Positions 9,862-21,432 of a stretch of 64,000 bases of DNA are shown here, piece by piece. The position numbers and the translations under genes are program-made. Every line of letters starts with the position of its first letter. Position 1 is the first letter of the stretch. The stretch is taken from positions 49,331,002 to 49,395,001 of the forward strand of contig OZ035960.1 of NCBI GenBank assembly GCA_964034945.1, in the 5' to 3' direction. A model generated the notes under the pieces. The model worked only from the letters and a program-made list of their open reading frames with translations. It did not search any database and was not told the origin of the DNA. This DNA is from Chrysopilus asiliformis (taxonomy: Eukaryota; Arthropoda; Insecta; Diptera; Rhagionidae).

Positions 9862-11959
9862 CGTAAATGAAACAGATATCGGAAATGGCCCCACTGCCAT
9901 CGAACAGGACTTTTAGTTGCACTATTCCGAATCATGATAAAATTAATCAATGGGTTAATGTCTACATTAACTTTAACAGGTTTGATCCTCGCGACTCCTT
10001 ACAGCTCCCCGATACCAGAAAAACTTAAACCTTCATTTTGAATAATTCTAATCCGCACACTTTATGAAGCATTTTTGAGAGGAACACAAATACATAACAC
10101 ACCAAAAATATTAATTTCAGGACTCAAGTATGTGGTGTTTAAATGTCGTTTTATTGTTAACAATTCTTTCAACAAAAAAAAAAAACTTGCTCTATGATAC
10201 ATAAATTTTTGATAAACAAACTGAAAAACTGTGATAATTTTTGAATCATGAATGAAAATCTATCTGCGATATTTTATAAGTAAACTTTCTGTGATAGCTT
10301 GTGATAACTAAATAAACTTTCTGTGATAATTTGTGATTTTTAAATAGCTGTAATTTTGACACATTAAAATTTTATGTAGGACTCAACAAATAATGTTAAA
10401 ACCAATGCGCATAGATTCTAGCGTAAATTTACAGAGCTTTATTCACGTAGACAATGGCAAAATTCTTCACAACCTTCTGCGAACTCCAATTTTTGGTTTT
10501 TATTCACTCACTTTTATGACTTTTTTAGAATTTTCAATCCCTTGACTGATAAAATTGTCAACACTTCAAGCATGCGATAATAATTGATAAAAATAACTTA
10601 CAAAATTCGATGACTATAAATTTGTGGATACTTTTACAATCCTTAAAGTTATTTATATACGCCTGTGTCCACCATCTGTGTCCACCATGTGCACACCATC
10701 TCAGGAACAGATATTTCTCCTTTTTATTCAAATCTTACCTAAAAAATGCAAAAGGTGTCAACAAAGATGTCTACCAATCAAAGTGGGATTAAAAATTATT
10801 GGAAAATACTTCCTTGATCTCGTTGAGATAATTGATTCCACAAAAAAAACTGAAGAATTTTGCCTTACAATATTCGTTTGTAATTAACACCAAATTTAAA
10901 TATTCTCCACAGCTCGTCCCTCGATGTTTCCCCGCGGTGTTTTTAAGCTGGAACACTTTCGGAAAATTCGGGTTTCGGAAATTCAGATTTTTCGCTAACT
11001 CTCCGTTGAATTCAAGGAACTTCAATTGTGTCGAATTTTCAAATACGTTTTGGGCTCTCCAAACTAGAAATCGACGTCAACTACGCTTCGATGCTTATCA
11101 TTCGAAATAGACTAAATCAAATCTCCTTTTTTTAGCTTCGTACAGCAAAAATGTAACTAAAACTAGCTTCGTATAGCAAAAATGTTTATCCTAAAGTTTT
11201 TGGTTGGTTAAACGAATTTTCCTGAATTTATAACCACAAAAATAATTACCTAAAGTCTTCTTAAACTAAACGCATGGCGATTTGCCGTTTCTCAAGTCTT
11301 CAAACCTTTCGAATTTATCTCTTAATTAATTTGATTTTATTTTGCCAAATAATATTTAGCTCCTTCGAAATCCTATAAGACCAGCGGATACCACATATGG
11401 CCACAGCGAAGGTTAATTTAAAATTTTTATCCGACTTGATTTTTTCTACTAGGTCAGAACTGCTGTGCAGCTCACAATTATTTAAAAGACTGTGCAGTTG
11501 AAATTTTCGTCTGCCTATTCTCTTTGCTGAGTGATAGCGGAATCAAAACAGCAATAACCGAATTTTTATCATTTCAAAATCTGACTAATTGTTTTCAATA
11601 TAATCGAATTGTTCGTTCATGGATGGTCTATTGATGAGGCCAACAATTTGCTTCAAAATTACCGCTGTAAATTCTTTAAACTTTGACCAAGTTGATGAAT
11701 AATAAAAATTTCGGTATTGTGCGTTTCTTTTCATTTCACCTAAGTGAAACAAAAATGAGACCATATGATTTTAATTTCAGGTAACTCTTGATCTTTTGTT
11801 AAGATTTACACTGTCCCATAACAAAATATTTAATTTTTTTTTGCTTGTCTGAAATTCTGCTTTTTTATTATATTTTTAGCGACTTGGACGTTTAACATGT
11901 TCCTTCGCGCGCCTGTGCGACTCACTGTTTTCGAGAAAATTGTAAAAAACCCCCATACA
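9862..11959. other. AT-rich spacer with small tandem duplications
   Basis: CTGTGTCCACCAT is repeated at about 10662-10690 and AGCTTCGTAYAGCAAAAATGT twice at 11135-11182. Overlapping frames at 10624-11110 on both strands match nothing recognised. Confidence 0.35.
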
Positions 11960-12110
11960 GTAGGTGGAAGGAATGGTCCGATTTTGCCTGCTCAAGAACT
12001 TAACTTTGCCATTTACGAGATACGCAACTATACAAAATTTCTAATCTATAGCTGAATCCTTTCGAAAATTATTGTGTTCATAAACTACTCAATCGATTGC
12101 TCTGAAATTT
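11960..12110 (+). mobile_element. INE-1-like family B fragment
   Basis: TTTGCCATTTACGAGATACG, ACAAAATTTCTAATC and TAGCTGAATCCTTTCG match the 5' half of the 18985 copy in order. The microsatellite and 3' part are missing. Confidence 0.45.
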
Positions 12111-12499
12111 TACAGCGTAACTCTTCAAGAACTATATTACAAGCAAAGATAAACGTTGATAACAAAATTGTAAGCTTCAAATGAGCGGGGCCAAATAAAA
12201 CAAAATGTTCTGATGGTTTCGACGACATTTATCATATAACAATCACTTGCGTTTAGCTAAATTCGCAGTAACCTATAAAGGAACGATTGGCCATTATTCT
12301 CTTGTTACAATAATATTCTAGAGGCCTAAAAAATTCTGCTCAATTCCAAACAATTCATTGATAAGGCTTCATTTATAACTAGAGTTTGGGTTGACCGATT
12401 TCCATGAAATTTTTCAAATTGTTTGTAAAGTTGTTCACAGAGATTAACAAAATGAAATGATTTTCTATCGAATCTGTTGATTTTCTATTGGGGTATAAC

Positions 12500-12680
12500 A
12501 ATCTCCAGTACACGGTTAATGATAGTATTGTATTTTTTGAAGAGTCTTTAAAATCTTTTATTAGCTTGCCTTCGTGTTTGTTTGTCTGTCACATTCCTGT
12601 TAGGATAATATGATTATCCTTTTCATTTTGCATTTTTAGTCATTACTAATCAAATACAAAATGACTAAAAAGGATAAAGT
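12500..12680 (-). mobile_element. Dispersed repeat family C, inverted copy
   Basis: AGGATAATATGATTATCCTT, CATTTTGCATTTTTAGTCAT and ACTAATCAAATAC are the complement of blocks around 8030-8095. GTTTGTCTGTC marks the remnant microsatellite. Confidence 0.5.
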
Positions 12681-12696
12681 AAAAAAAAAATTCTTA

Positions 12697-12866
12697 AAGT
12701 TTTTATTTAAAAAAAAACGCACTAAAAAGGAAAAAAAAATTTTTTTTGGGTCCTATGTATCAGAAATAAAATAAAATAAATATTTATCTGGCTTTTATTT
12801 TTGATGCATCGCGCCCAAAAAAATTAGTTTTTTTCTTTTTTGGTGCATTTTTTTTAAATAAAAGCT
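12697..12866. mobile_element. A/T-rich inverted repeat (candidate MITE)
   Basis: Left arm 12700-12750 (TTTTATTTAAAAAAAAACGC then ACTAAAAAGG) and right arm 12813-12864 (TTTTTTGGTGCATTTTTTTT then AAATAAAAGC) are complementary over about 50 bp with scattered mismatches. Bounds are approximate. Confidence 0.5.
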
Positions 12867-12939
12867 TTTTTTAAAAAAAAATTATGAATTTTTTCAAATT
12901 AAGTGTGAAAATATTCAAAGATAGCAATCCTGAATTTTT

Positions 12940-13272
12940 CGATTCGATCCCTCCGTTAACTTTTTACCCCCGATGGAACGGAGATGGTATATGCGTTTGG
13001 CTCGAAGTTTGTGCGTCCTTCCCTCATAACTTTTGAACCACTCAACCGATTTCGGTCCCATTTTTGGCATTCGGCTGGATATGGGTGCCGAATCGTTCTT
13101 GCGTTTAAAAATTCCTCCTTCCCCCATCTATTTAAACCCCCTCTCATTGTACCTTCTGATCCACTGAACCGATTTCGATCCCGCATCCGCAATTCGGTTG
13201 TAAATAATCAAAGGAATATTTTAGTGTGTAAGAATTCACCCTCACCCTAACGTTACCTCTCCTCTCCCTGTG
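12940..13272 (+). mobile_element. Helitron-like repeat, left part
   Basis: Repeated modules with CACTGAACCGATTTCGATCC-type words at about 13040 and 13160, pyrimidine-rich CCTCCTTCCCCC stretches and ATTCGG boxes. The next module resumes at 14221 after an insertion. The style (repeated AACCGATTTCG plus CCCCTCTC runs) resembles the elements at 50340 and 55257. Confidence 0.45.
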
Positions 13273-13274
13273 TA

Positions 13275-14220
13275 GGGGAAGCCGGGGCTAGTATTAACAA
13301 AATTTGGAAATTGGGTCATATTTTTTTAACAAGTAACTTTTTTGATATCGTTTTTATATCTAGCCATACTGTAGTTATTCAGGTATCATAAGAAATAAAA
13401 AAAGTTTCAACCAGGGAGTCACTATATGAAAAAAATCATTTTTATGAAAAAATGTCATCTATTAAAACTAACCCCGGTCACGGGGCTAATTTTAACAACG
13501 ATGGGGTAAGTATTAACATAAGTTTTAACATGGAAATAATTAAAAGAAAATAATTTTTTTTCACAAAAAATATAAACTAAACAAAATAAATATCCTTTTA
13601 AATTCAAATATATTAATTATCACAAAAACTAATAAAATGAACCAAATAAATATCCCTTTCAAGGAACATAAGTTGACAAAAAAAAATTAAGTCGTTTTAA
13701 AAAACAAAAACAATTATTATTATCTAAAAAAAGGTTTCAGCGAAGCTTTTTTGTACATAATTTGTATCTATAAAAACATAGTATGAGAATTCTTACTCTA
13801 TGTCTATGACATTAAATTGTTAATTCTTGCCCCATGGGTTTGTTAATTTTAGCCCCGAAACTACTTTTTTTGAATTATTAATCATACAAAAAATATAGTT
13901 AAGGATTGTAATAAAACAAAAGGACATTATTAATTATAGCTTCATTTACTTACATTATCGACAAAGTTATATTCAATAATATACAAAACTAAGACAGAAA
14001 TCAAAATATTACAAACCATAAAAAGTTCGTTTACCAGCTAAAATTCGGTCTCTGTGCTTAACCCTCACTGGCAATGAACAGTTTATGACTGATGAGTCAC
14101 GATATGATCGACCTTATCGAGTGGTGGACAAAAACCAAATTTCGAGTTTGTAGCTCGTATATTTCGGCGGGAATAGGCTTGTTAATTCTTACCCCTGTTA
14201 ATACTGGGCCCGGGTTCCCC
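13275..14220. mobile_element. TA-flanked TIR element inside a Helitron-like repeat
   Basis: 946-bp element with inverted ends GGGGAAGCCGGGGCTAGTAT and (complement of right end) GGGGAACCCGGGCCCAGTAT, followed by TAACA on both. It is flanked by TA at 13273-13274 and 14221-14222. Removing it joins the Helitron-like modules on both sides. The TA duplication is typical of the IS630-Tc1-mariner group. It has no coding capacity. Internally GGGGCTAATTTTAACA-like words repeat. Confidence 0.75.
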
Positions 14221-14285
14221 TATTTTGATTCCCTGAACCGTTTTCGATCTCGCTTCGGCATTCGAGGGACATTTCTTAAAAAAAA
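14221..14285 (+). mobile_element. Helitron-like repeat, right part
   Basis: TTGATTCCCTGAACCG, TTTTCGATCTCGC and GGCATTCGAGGGACAT continue the modules left of the inserted element at 13275-14220. Confidence 0.45.
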
Positions 14286-14394
14286 AATTGTTGATCTTTA
14301 AATAATTTTTACAATACAAAATGGTTACCAAAAAACTTTAAATTCAATCAGACATAAAAAGTTTGTTTACTATTATCTTTAAAAAGAGTAAAAA

Positions 14395-14690
14395 AAACCA
14401 AATAAAAATTTTGACAAAAGCAAAACCCTAAAAAATTGAAAAACTCCTGAATAAAAAAAATCCTTTAAAAAGGAAAAAATAATATAATCATTGGAGTAAA
14501 TTTAAAATTGGTTTGCATCAGGACAACCTTGCTCCACAAACTCAACGGCCAATAGGCTTTCCCGAAGAACACAAATTTTAAATTTACTGTAATGATTATT
14601 ATGTCCTTTTTAAAGGATTTTTTTTTTATTCAGGAGTTTTTTAATTTTTTAGGGTTTTTCTTTAGTTGAGGGTTTTTCAAAATTTTTCAT
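14395..14690. mobile_element. Long inverted repeat (candidate MITE)
   Basis: Arms of roughly 95 bp, about 14420-14515 and 14572-14670. Paired words include AAAACTCCTGAATAAAAAAA with its complement and AATCCTTTAAAAAGGA. The central 55 bp (CATCAGGACAACC...) is unpaired. The arms would form a strong hairpin in RNA. Confidence 0.65.
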
Positions 14691-17659
14691 TAAATTTGTA
14701 ATACACCCCAGTAAGCAGAGAGAAGGTTAAGTGGTTCGCCTGCATATTTAAGTTTTCAGTTTATAACAGAGATTTTCTTGTAAATTAAAGTTTTTGAAAC
14801 AATATGTAAAACTGTCTATGCCTAATTTATAATTTTGAAGGAAATCCAAATAAAAGTCTACGTGAAAACATTATCAGCCACATTCCAATTCATATTCCAA
14901 AAGATTGACAATGATTGCACCTTAATATTCCCCATAGCAAAACCAAAATAAAATTCCTCATATTTTGACTAATAATTCCGCCCCGTCATACATTAAACAT
15001 TTAATCAATCAAACCGGAAGACAACATCGCAGTATGGAAGAGGAATTGGCAAAAAACTGGCAAAAATTCAACACTGATTCTGGAGACGCATTTGGTTAAA
15101 TTCCGAAATTGGTAAAAAAAAAGAAGTTTTGTCTTTGTTGCCTGAGGGCTCGATGAATGCCTGTCGACACTGCCATCAACTGATATGCAACAGGACACGA
15201 CAAGGACTTATTAATCCATTTCCCATCTCACTAGGATGTTTCAGTTGACATGAACAACGTACGAAACTGTCGCCATCAGGGGGATGAGGCCGAAAGAAAT
15301 AATTAGAGCCACAGAATACGAAACAGACGAAATTCACCCCACAAAATTATTGGGGGAACCAAATCTTGTCTGGTGCTGAATTTTGTTGTGTAGTTTTGGT
15401 TTTTTTTCGCAATTTCGTCCCCAATCGAAAAGAATATTTTAAAAAAATTGTTCACAATAATAGGAAATGAAATATATTAGAAGGATTTTATAATAAAAAT
15501 ATTCAAATTTTATGTCATATCGTGTCGACGAGTTCTAGACGAAATTCTAATTGTGCAGAATGATAATTAGCTTGCTTACCGAGTGTTTGTCATATAAAAA
15601 TCCCTTCAAGCCGATGTGATGTTGTTCTTTTTATTAGCAAGTCCTGAAAAGGATATTTGGCTACCCTTACCGCATGTACAATACCTTATTTTAGGGTACT
15701 TTCTTTCGGTATTCCTTGCCAAAACGGTTGGCACTCTCACGGTTTTTGCGGCCTATTTCCGATTGTTCCTTGGATCTTCTTGAGTGAGGTGGTAGACGCT
15801 TCACGTCTTCGTTTTCTCCTGCAAGTCTCATAGTTTCGAATGCTTTCCATAATCTTATATGAAAATATGTTTGCATGGTATCTGATTGGGAACGGAAAGT
15901 TCTCAAGGACACCTCCAGTCAGCCACAACCACTGTTTGGTAATAGGCCGACACATGTAAAACGGCAACTTGTTGCGTCTTTGCGAAGCTTTCACCACCAT
16001 AAATTGGTCCTGCATGAACTAAGCGTATAGAATGTTGCAGTGTGTATGGGAATTTGCGGGAATTATGCTATACAATAATATATGCTTTGATACGCATTGT
16101 GGTGGAGTTTCGTAGTATAACTGGTGAATATGCCGTTTGCTTTTCGCAGGAAACAACGAGGATTTCCTGTGCACTTTCCCAGAAAATAGGAAAAATATGC
16201 CTGTGGATGTTGACTAGAAACACTTTTCTTGTAGACTTGTTAGAAGTTATGTATACTATATATTTTATTCTTGTGGATTCTCAAACCACGATAAAACGTG
16301 AATTCTGGAAAAAGTGTTAACCTACTTTCGTTGCAGGAAGTTATTTGTTTCGATGGGTTGTGATAGTAATGAAAATTTGTCTTACGTCTTCAAGATGGTT
16401 CGTCGAGTTCGCAAAATAATTGAATAGAATAACAAGACATATTTTCAACAAATTGGCTTCTCAAGAGTTTCTTACTATTGTGTCTTTTTAAAATTGGTGT
16501 CTTCTTCGATTTTTTGGTTACAAATCAGATGTAAAGCCATCAACAAAAACGTATTGAAAAAAAACGAAAAGAAAATTTAAAATAAGTTAAAAACAAATAA
16601 CCCAAAAGCGAATAAACAAATTAATCAAAAAGATTACATTGCGTTTTTTTATTTTTATTTTACAGTCCCTTTAACGGCGCGAAGCTGGTCAACAACATAG
16701 TCGCGAATTACGTTGGACAACTCATAAATTCAAAAGGGTGAGTACTTGTTCACTTCTTGACAACTTTGAATTCACAGCTGCATAAAAATTTAACAAACGC
16801 GAAGAATAAATAAATTTACACTTGAAAAAAATTCTGGGACGTATAATACGAAAAGGGGGAAATGTATGCTAAACACGCACAAACCCAGAATTCTTGAGAT
16901 ATTCCCTGAAGTGGCAATACATTTTATAGTAATTTTCTTTTGGTTGATCATCGGTAAAAGTTAGTGATCGGAAATTGTCGATTCTCGACGCTTGGGGTTT
17001 TGTACAGCAACAGAGACCCTAGACTCGTTGGAAACCGAACAACTTTATCTTCGATCAATTCGATCCGCCATATATTTTGTCAATTTAACGCTATGCTAAA
17101 GACATCCAAGTCGACAGGAGCACATAAGGTTGCAGACCTCAGCGATAAAAGTAAAGTAGGAATGTTGTAATTTTTGGTGGTTTTAAAACTCATGGATTCA
17201 AGGTTCCCGCCCTTTAAAAACCAATCGCTAACAACGGATCTGGAGATATTTATCACATGTTGTTCACATATTTAATGGTTAGAGAATTACAAAACTTTCA
17301 GGGTCCTTTAGAACAAAAATAATTTGACCTGGAAAAACACAACTCAAGATTCTGTCGATACTAAAAGACTGAAAAAAAAATTAATTTCGGCAATCCTCCC
17401 CCATCCATTTAATCGATTCACTCCCAAATATAGCAACATTTTTTAGTTTCATCCCAAGCCCGAAAACCTCTCAATTTTCTTTAAATGATAAACACTAGTT
17501 ACTGCTTTGTTCTAACGACCCCGTCCGCATAGACTGCTTTTACGGCCTTTGATGTTGAGTGGGAGGGAAAAACCTTACAAATGTTAAAATTCATTCAGAG
17601 TTATATACAGGGAAACCTCTCTAATTCTTTCAGGGTTGTATACAGCGAAACTCCCAAAT
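14691..17659. other. Unannotated spacer
   Basis: Overlapping minus-strand frames at 15691-16015 in two phases could be a frameshifted relic: the product is rich in R, K and E near its end. A plus frame at 16042-16320 is unsupported. No family was recognised in any of them. Confidence 0.3.
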
Positions 17660-17972
17660 CTGGGGCCCTATCGGCGAACACGAATCGAATAAATGGTATC
17701 AGGCAATACGAATTCGTGTGTGATTCACTCGTTTCTTTCGTGTATTTCATTCGATGACATTTTACTTGACGAGTGATGGGTTCGAAGAATATTGTTTTGA
17801 TAAAATGTAAGTTTTTTTGTTGGAATTTTGACTAATTTTCTCCAAATTATATTTTATGTTGGGAGGGCATTATTTTGTGTGCAAGAAATACACTTTGTTT
17901 AACTTTTAGGGCGAAGCTTACAAATCACAAACAATTTGAAATAATGGTGGACTGCATGAAAGAGCATAGAAA

Positions 17973-18030
17973 AATATATGGGAACAGAAATACGTGCTCG
18001 TAATATATGGGAACAGAAATACGTGCTCGT
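17973..18030 (+). repeat. 29-bp tandem duplication
   Basis: AATATATGGGAACAGAAATA followed by CGTGCTCGT occurs twice in a row (17973 and 18002), directly before the pogo-type insertion. Confidence 0.85.
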
Positions 18031-18034
18031 ACTA

Positions 18035-18192
18035 CAGTAGAATCCCGATAATTCGTATTTCAAGGGACCAGCAAATTTATACGAATTAGCGGGATATACG
18101 AATTATCGGGGTATGAATTATCGGGATTTTTTTCAAGGGACCAGCAAATTCATACGAATTAGCGGGATATACGAATTATCGGGATTCTACTG
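18035..18192. mobile_element. pogo/Tigger-type MITE
   Basis: 158-bp element with ends CAGTAGAATCCCGATAATTC / complement, flanked by TA on both sides (18033-18034, 18193-18194). CAGTAGAA(C/T)CC..GAT.ATTCG is the recognised pogo/Tigger terminal pattern. The middle is two direct copies of a block with CAAGGGACCAGCAAATTYAT then ACGAATTAGCGGGATATACG. Confidence 0.85.
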
Positions 18193-18366
18193 TATTTGAC
18201 ACATAAAGTCAGTGTGAAGTTAGCTGCGAGTGTGAAAATCGAGACACACTGCGGCAATACTAATAAGACGATACGATCGAGTTTGGCGATACCAATTCAA
18301 AATAAATTCGTGTGCGCAAATCGGATCGTGTGTCGATTCGAATCGTGTTCGTCGATAGGCCCCCTG

Positions 18367-18984
18367 GTCCCTATTGCGAGGTGTGCTGAGTTTAAAAAAC
18401 TATGGTTTTTTAGATATCAGGAAAACTCTTGATTGTAACCCAAACGTAGTCGATTTAAATACGGATTTGTGATACATTGATCACGAACGTGTTGAATAGG
18501 ACGCAAGCCCGAATCGGGGTATATTCGCGTACAAATCCGCGCTTAGGTGCCTTGAGATCCAAGCTTCATTGTGTCGAGTGAAATGATTCAATGATAAGGC
18601 ACAAACAGTTAAATTGCTGTGGCTTACCGAGCAATTTTTGTCTCCCTTTATAATTCTTAAGAGGTTTAGCGCAAAGTACTCAAGTCAACTTAGCGTACAC
18701 ACCTGAGTTCGCGCGGTGCTGGATAACTCAACACTGGATAATTTTAAGCTGCTCACCTCACCGCCTCCCACCTCACTCCCTCACAATCCCATTGTTTGGT
18801 ATCGAGTGCATTTGTGTATGATATTTGCACCACCCGTTAAATCATGATGGTGGAAATGAACGTGATCATTTAATCACGTAAAATAGTTGAATTAAATAAT
18901 GAGAATTGAATCATTGGTTGAATTAAACACGAACGAAGTTGACGCAACTAAACTAACGTTTTTAGTTGATTTTACCAATAAATT
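18367..18984. other. Unannotated spacer
   Basis: A C-rich stretch CCTCACCGCCTCCCACCTCA near 18756-18775 is the only distinctive sequence. No gene or repeat was identified. Confidence 0.35.
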
Positions 18985-19462
18985 TCTCTGTGATCACCCC
19001 CAAAAATTTCCAATTGGAATATTTTGATCGATTTGAAGTTTTGTGGATGAAATTTTGGCAGTTCAGGAAGTTGCCATTTACGGGAAACGCAACCACACAA
19101 AATTTCAAGTCTCTAGCTGAATTGTTTCGAATGTTATGGTGTTCACGGATTGACGGATAGATGGACAGACCGACAGACCGACAGACCGACAGACCCACAG
19201 ACCGACAGACCGACAGACTGACAGACCGACAGACCGATAGACCGACAGACCGACAGACAGACGGACAGACAGACGGACAGACAGACAGACAGACGGACGC
19301 ACAGATGGACGGACGGACATGCGCAAATCAAATTTTTTGTCATTGCAAAGTCTCTGATTAATTCATTCTTGTCTCCGATGATTGGTCCGATTCGTTACAA
19401 TGAATCGTATACTAATATCTAATTTACTACTGTATGATATATCATATGGAGTATAAATATAA
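18985..19462 (+). mobile_element. INE-1-like family B element, fullest copy
   Basis: Body with TTGCCATTTACGGGAAACGC and ACAAAATTTCAAGTCTCTAG, then a GACAGACC microsatellite (19155-19322), then GCGCAAATCAAATTTTTTGT, CTCCGATGATTGGTCCG and a tail TATCATATGGAGTATAAA. Matches the order at 3735 and 32790. The frames across the microsatellite on both strands are artefacts. Confidence 0.6.
19155..19322. repeat. Microsatellite (GACAGACC/GACAGACG)n
   Basis: About 168 bp of ACAG/ACCG/ACGG tetramers, the longest such array in the window and the variable core of the surrounding element. Confidence 0.9.
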
Positions 19463-21430
19463 AAACTGTCATCTTACGTAAAAAGTTTAAAAAATTTAAC
19501 ACAAAACTCTATATGATAAATGTTTCTAAAAATCTACAAAAAATAAAAAAAAATTATCTACTGTCTCTTGGTTTAGGAAAAGACGGTACTGCCAGAGTAT
19601 TTTGAAATATTTCCTAAAGGAAGAATAGCTTGTATGTAAGAATCAGAATTCGAAAATGTACAGAAACTTTTGAAAGAATTTTTGAATATTTTAGAAAAGT
19701 CTTCTTCTTATATTTACAATAGGAAAATTCATTAGATGAACGCCAACTGCTTCTCTTGCAAGGATTTTTTTTTGTGTTTGAAAATTTATCAGTCTTACCT
19801 TATGTTTTTTTGTTTCATTTATTGGCACCGCATTTTTTAACATAAAGAATTTTTTTTTCTTAAAGTACAAACTATTAACGTCTAAATAAGCACGTTTTTC
19901 GCATCCATTGAAGGCTTTTCGGGTATCACACACAGAAAAACTCAATAAAAAAGAGAATACAGAAGAAAATAAACCAAATAATAGAAAATAAGTAATGGGA
20001 CTGCTTTTGCTTTTACATTTACGCGCTTCATCCTTTTAGCAATCGGAATTAATACCATTAGATTTTCTATGCCTTCAGATTTGCATTTGCTAGCTTGCTA
20101 TGATTATCCACCATCGAAAGAAGCTCTACAACAACGGCTGACTGACAGTAGGAGTTGAAACCAAGCATGGTCTGTACTTTTTCCCAGTGAAGCTATGTAA
20201 GAAAATACCAAAAACAAACAGAACTGAAAATTTAGCAAGGACACGTCGATACAACGAAAAAAAAGTATTGTTAACAAAGTGATAGTCTGTATTGGTGGTT
20301 TACGTTTAATTGTGTTGGCAACTGTGGAAGTGTGGGACTGTTTGTATAATGCAGACGGCTATGAATCTTAAAAAGAAGTCTTCAAAGTAGGAAGAAATTT
20401 TTCTCAAACTTTTCTGTATTAAGAAAATTCGTTCTGCTCCACTTTCAGGAGGACAGTGAAGGAAGTAAACAGTATTGGGGACTAGAAAATGGGCAGACGA
20501 GATCCTTGTTTGGCACTCCTCAAACGGTCTGTGCACGACGATATTCTTGAGATAGTGGAGTGATATTTCCTCAGGGTGGCGGTGATAGGCAGCGAATACG
20601 GACGGCCGACAGTATGGTAATAGGGGTTGGAAGTGCAAATTTCATTCCTCTGCGCTACTTCTAATGATTTTCGCCGCGTTTTTTCACTTTGAAACGTCGG
20701 AACTTCTTCGAGGATTTGACGAGTGGGTAGTAGAGTTGACAGGATTCAGTATGGGTAGACAATCGAAACTAACACTTTGATAGAATTTCGTTTCCAAGGG
20801 ACAATGTGAACTGAAAGCACCATAGAGCCATCATTGACTAACACCAACTTAGAATTCCATATATTTAGATCTTTTTATTGGAATGTATACGAAAATGCGC
20901 AAGGGGATGGATTTCTTGAAGCCCACCAGGTCTGGTTTGAAAGAAATTCTATATATTTTGGTTGGTCTGACATTAACTGCTATCGCGTAGAGTCCTACGG
21001 AGGATTTATTGACATCGATGAAATGCAGTGAAGTGTTTTGTTGTACGCGAGCGGAGGGCGATACGGGTTTGGTGGGATCTGTCGTTTCCTTAGTGCTGGA
21101 GTTTACTCTAAATGGGGCTAAAGCTACCCTATCTTTATTCCACGTCTAGGATCATCTATTTACTGAGTAATAAAAAAAATAGATTTGTTCATCATGGGAT
21201 TTTCATATACGACTCGAAGGAAATCGGGTTTCATTACGACAACTAAACTCGGTCTGAGTTTAACGTCGCGTCCAAACTCGGCTTGCGATATTGCACAAAA
21301 ATTAAATCAAAATCAAGCTGAATGCAACCAGAGGTAGGGTTATACACAGAGGTATGGTAGACTTGATCAGAAATGTTCATGATGAAAGGTGCAAACCGGA
21401 TCAGTATTTCGTCAGAGGTTCCGGTGAATA
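19463..21430. other. Spacer with unrecognised open frames
   Basis: The part from about 20090 to 21080 is less AT-rich. It carries a minus frame (20306-20638) and a plus frame (20834-21031, ending YGGFIDIDEMQ). Neither has recognisable similarity, signal peptide or splice support. Confidence 0.3.
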
Positions 21431-21432
21431 TA

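Larger units (their letters stand above)
17663..18363. mobile_element. Harbinger-like TIR element with a nested pogo-type MITE
   Basis: Ends are GGGCCCTATCGGCGAACACG and, on the complement, GGGGCCTATCGACGAACACG, continuing AATCGA / ATTCGA. Both flanks carry CTG (17660-17662 and 18364-18366), a possible 3-bp duplication. The GGG-start and 3-bp duplication suggest PIF/Harbinger, though CTG is not its usual TWA target. The interior holds repeated CACGAATCG and ATTCGTGTG words and the insertion at 18035-18192. Confidence 0.6.

Noticed and set aside
15691..16015. Two overlapping minus-strand frames that might be a frameshifted transposase
   Set aside because: No catalytic motif or family similarity could be recognised, and joining them would be speculation.
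19105..19361. Ser/Val/Cys/Leu-rich and Thr/Asp/Arg-rich frames
   Set aside because: Translated ACAG-type microsatellite; open in several frames because the array contains no stops.
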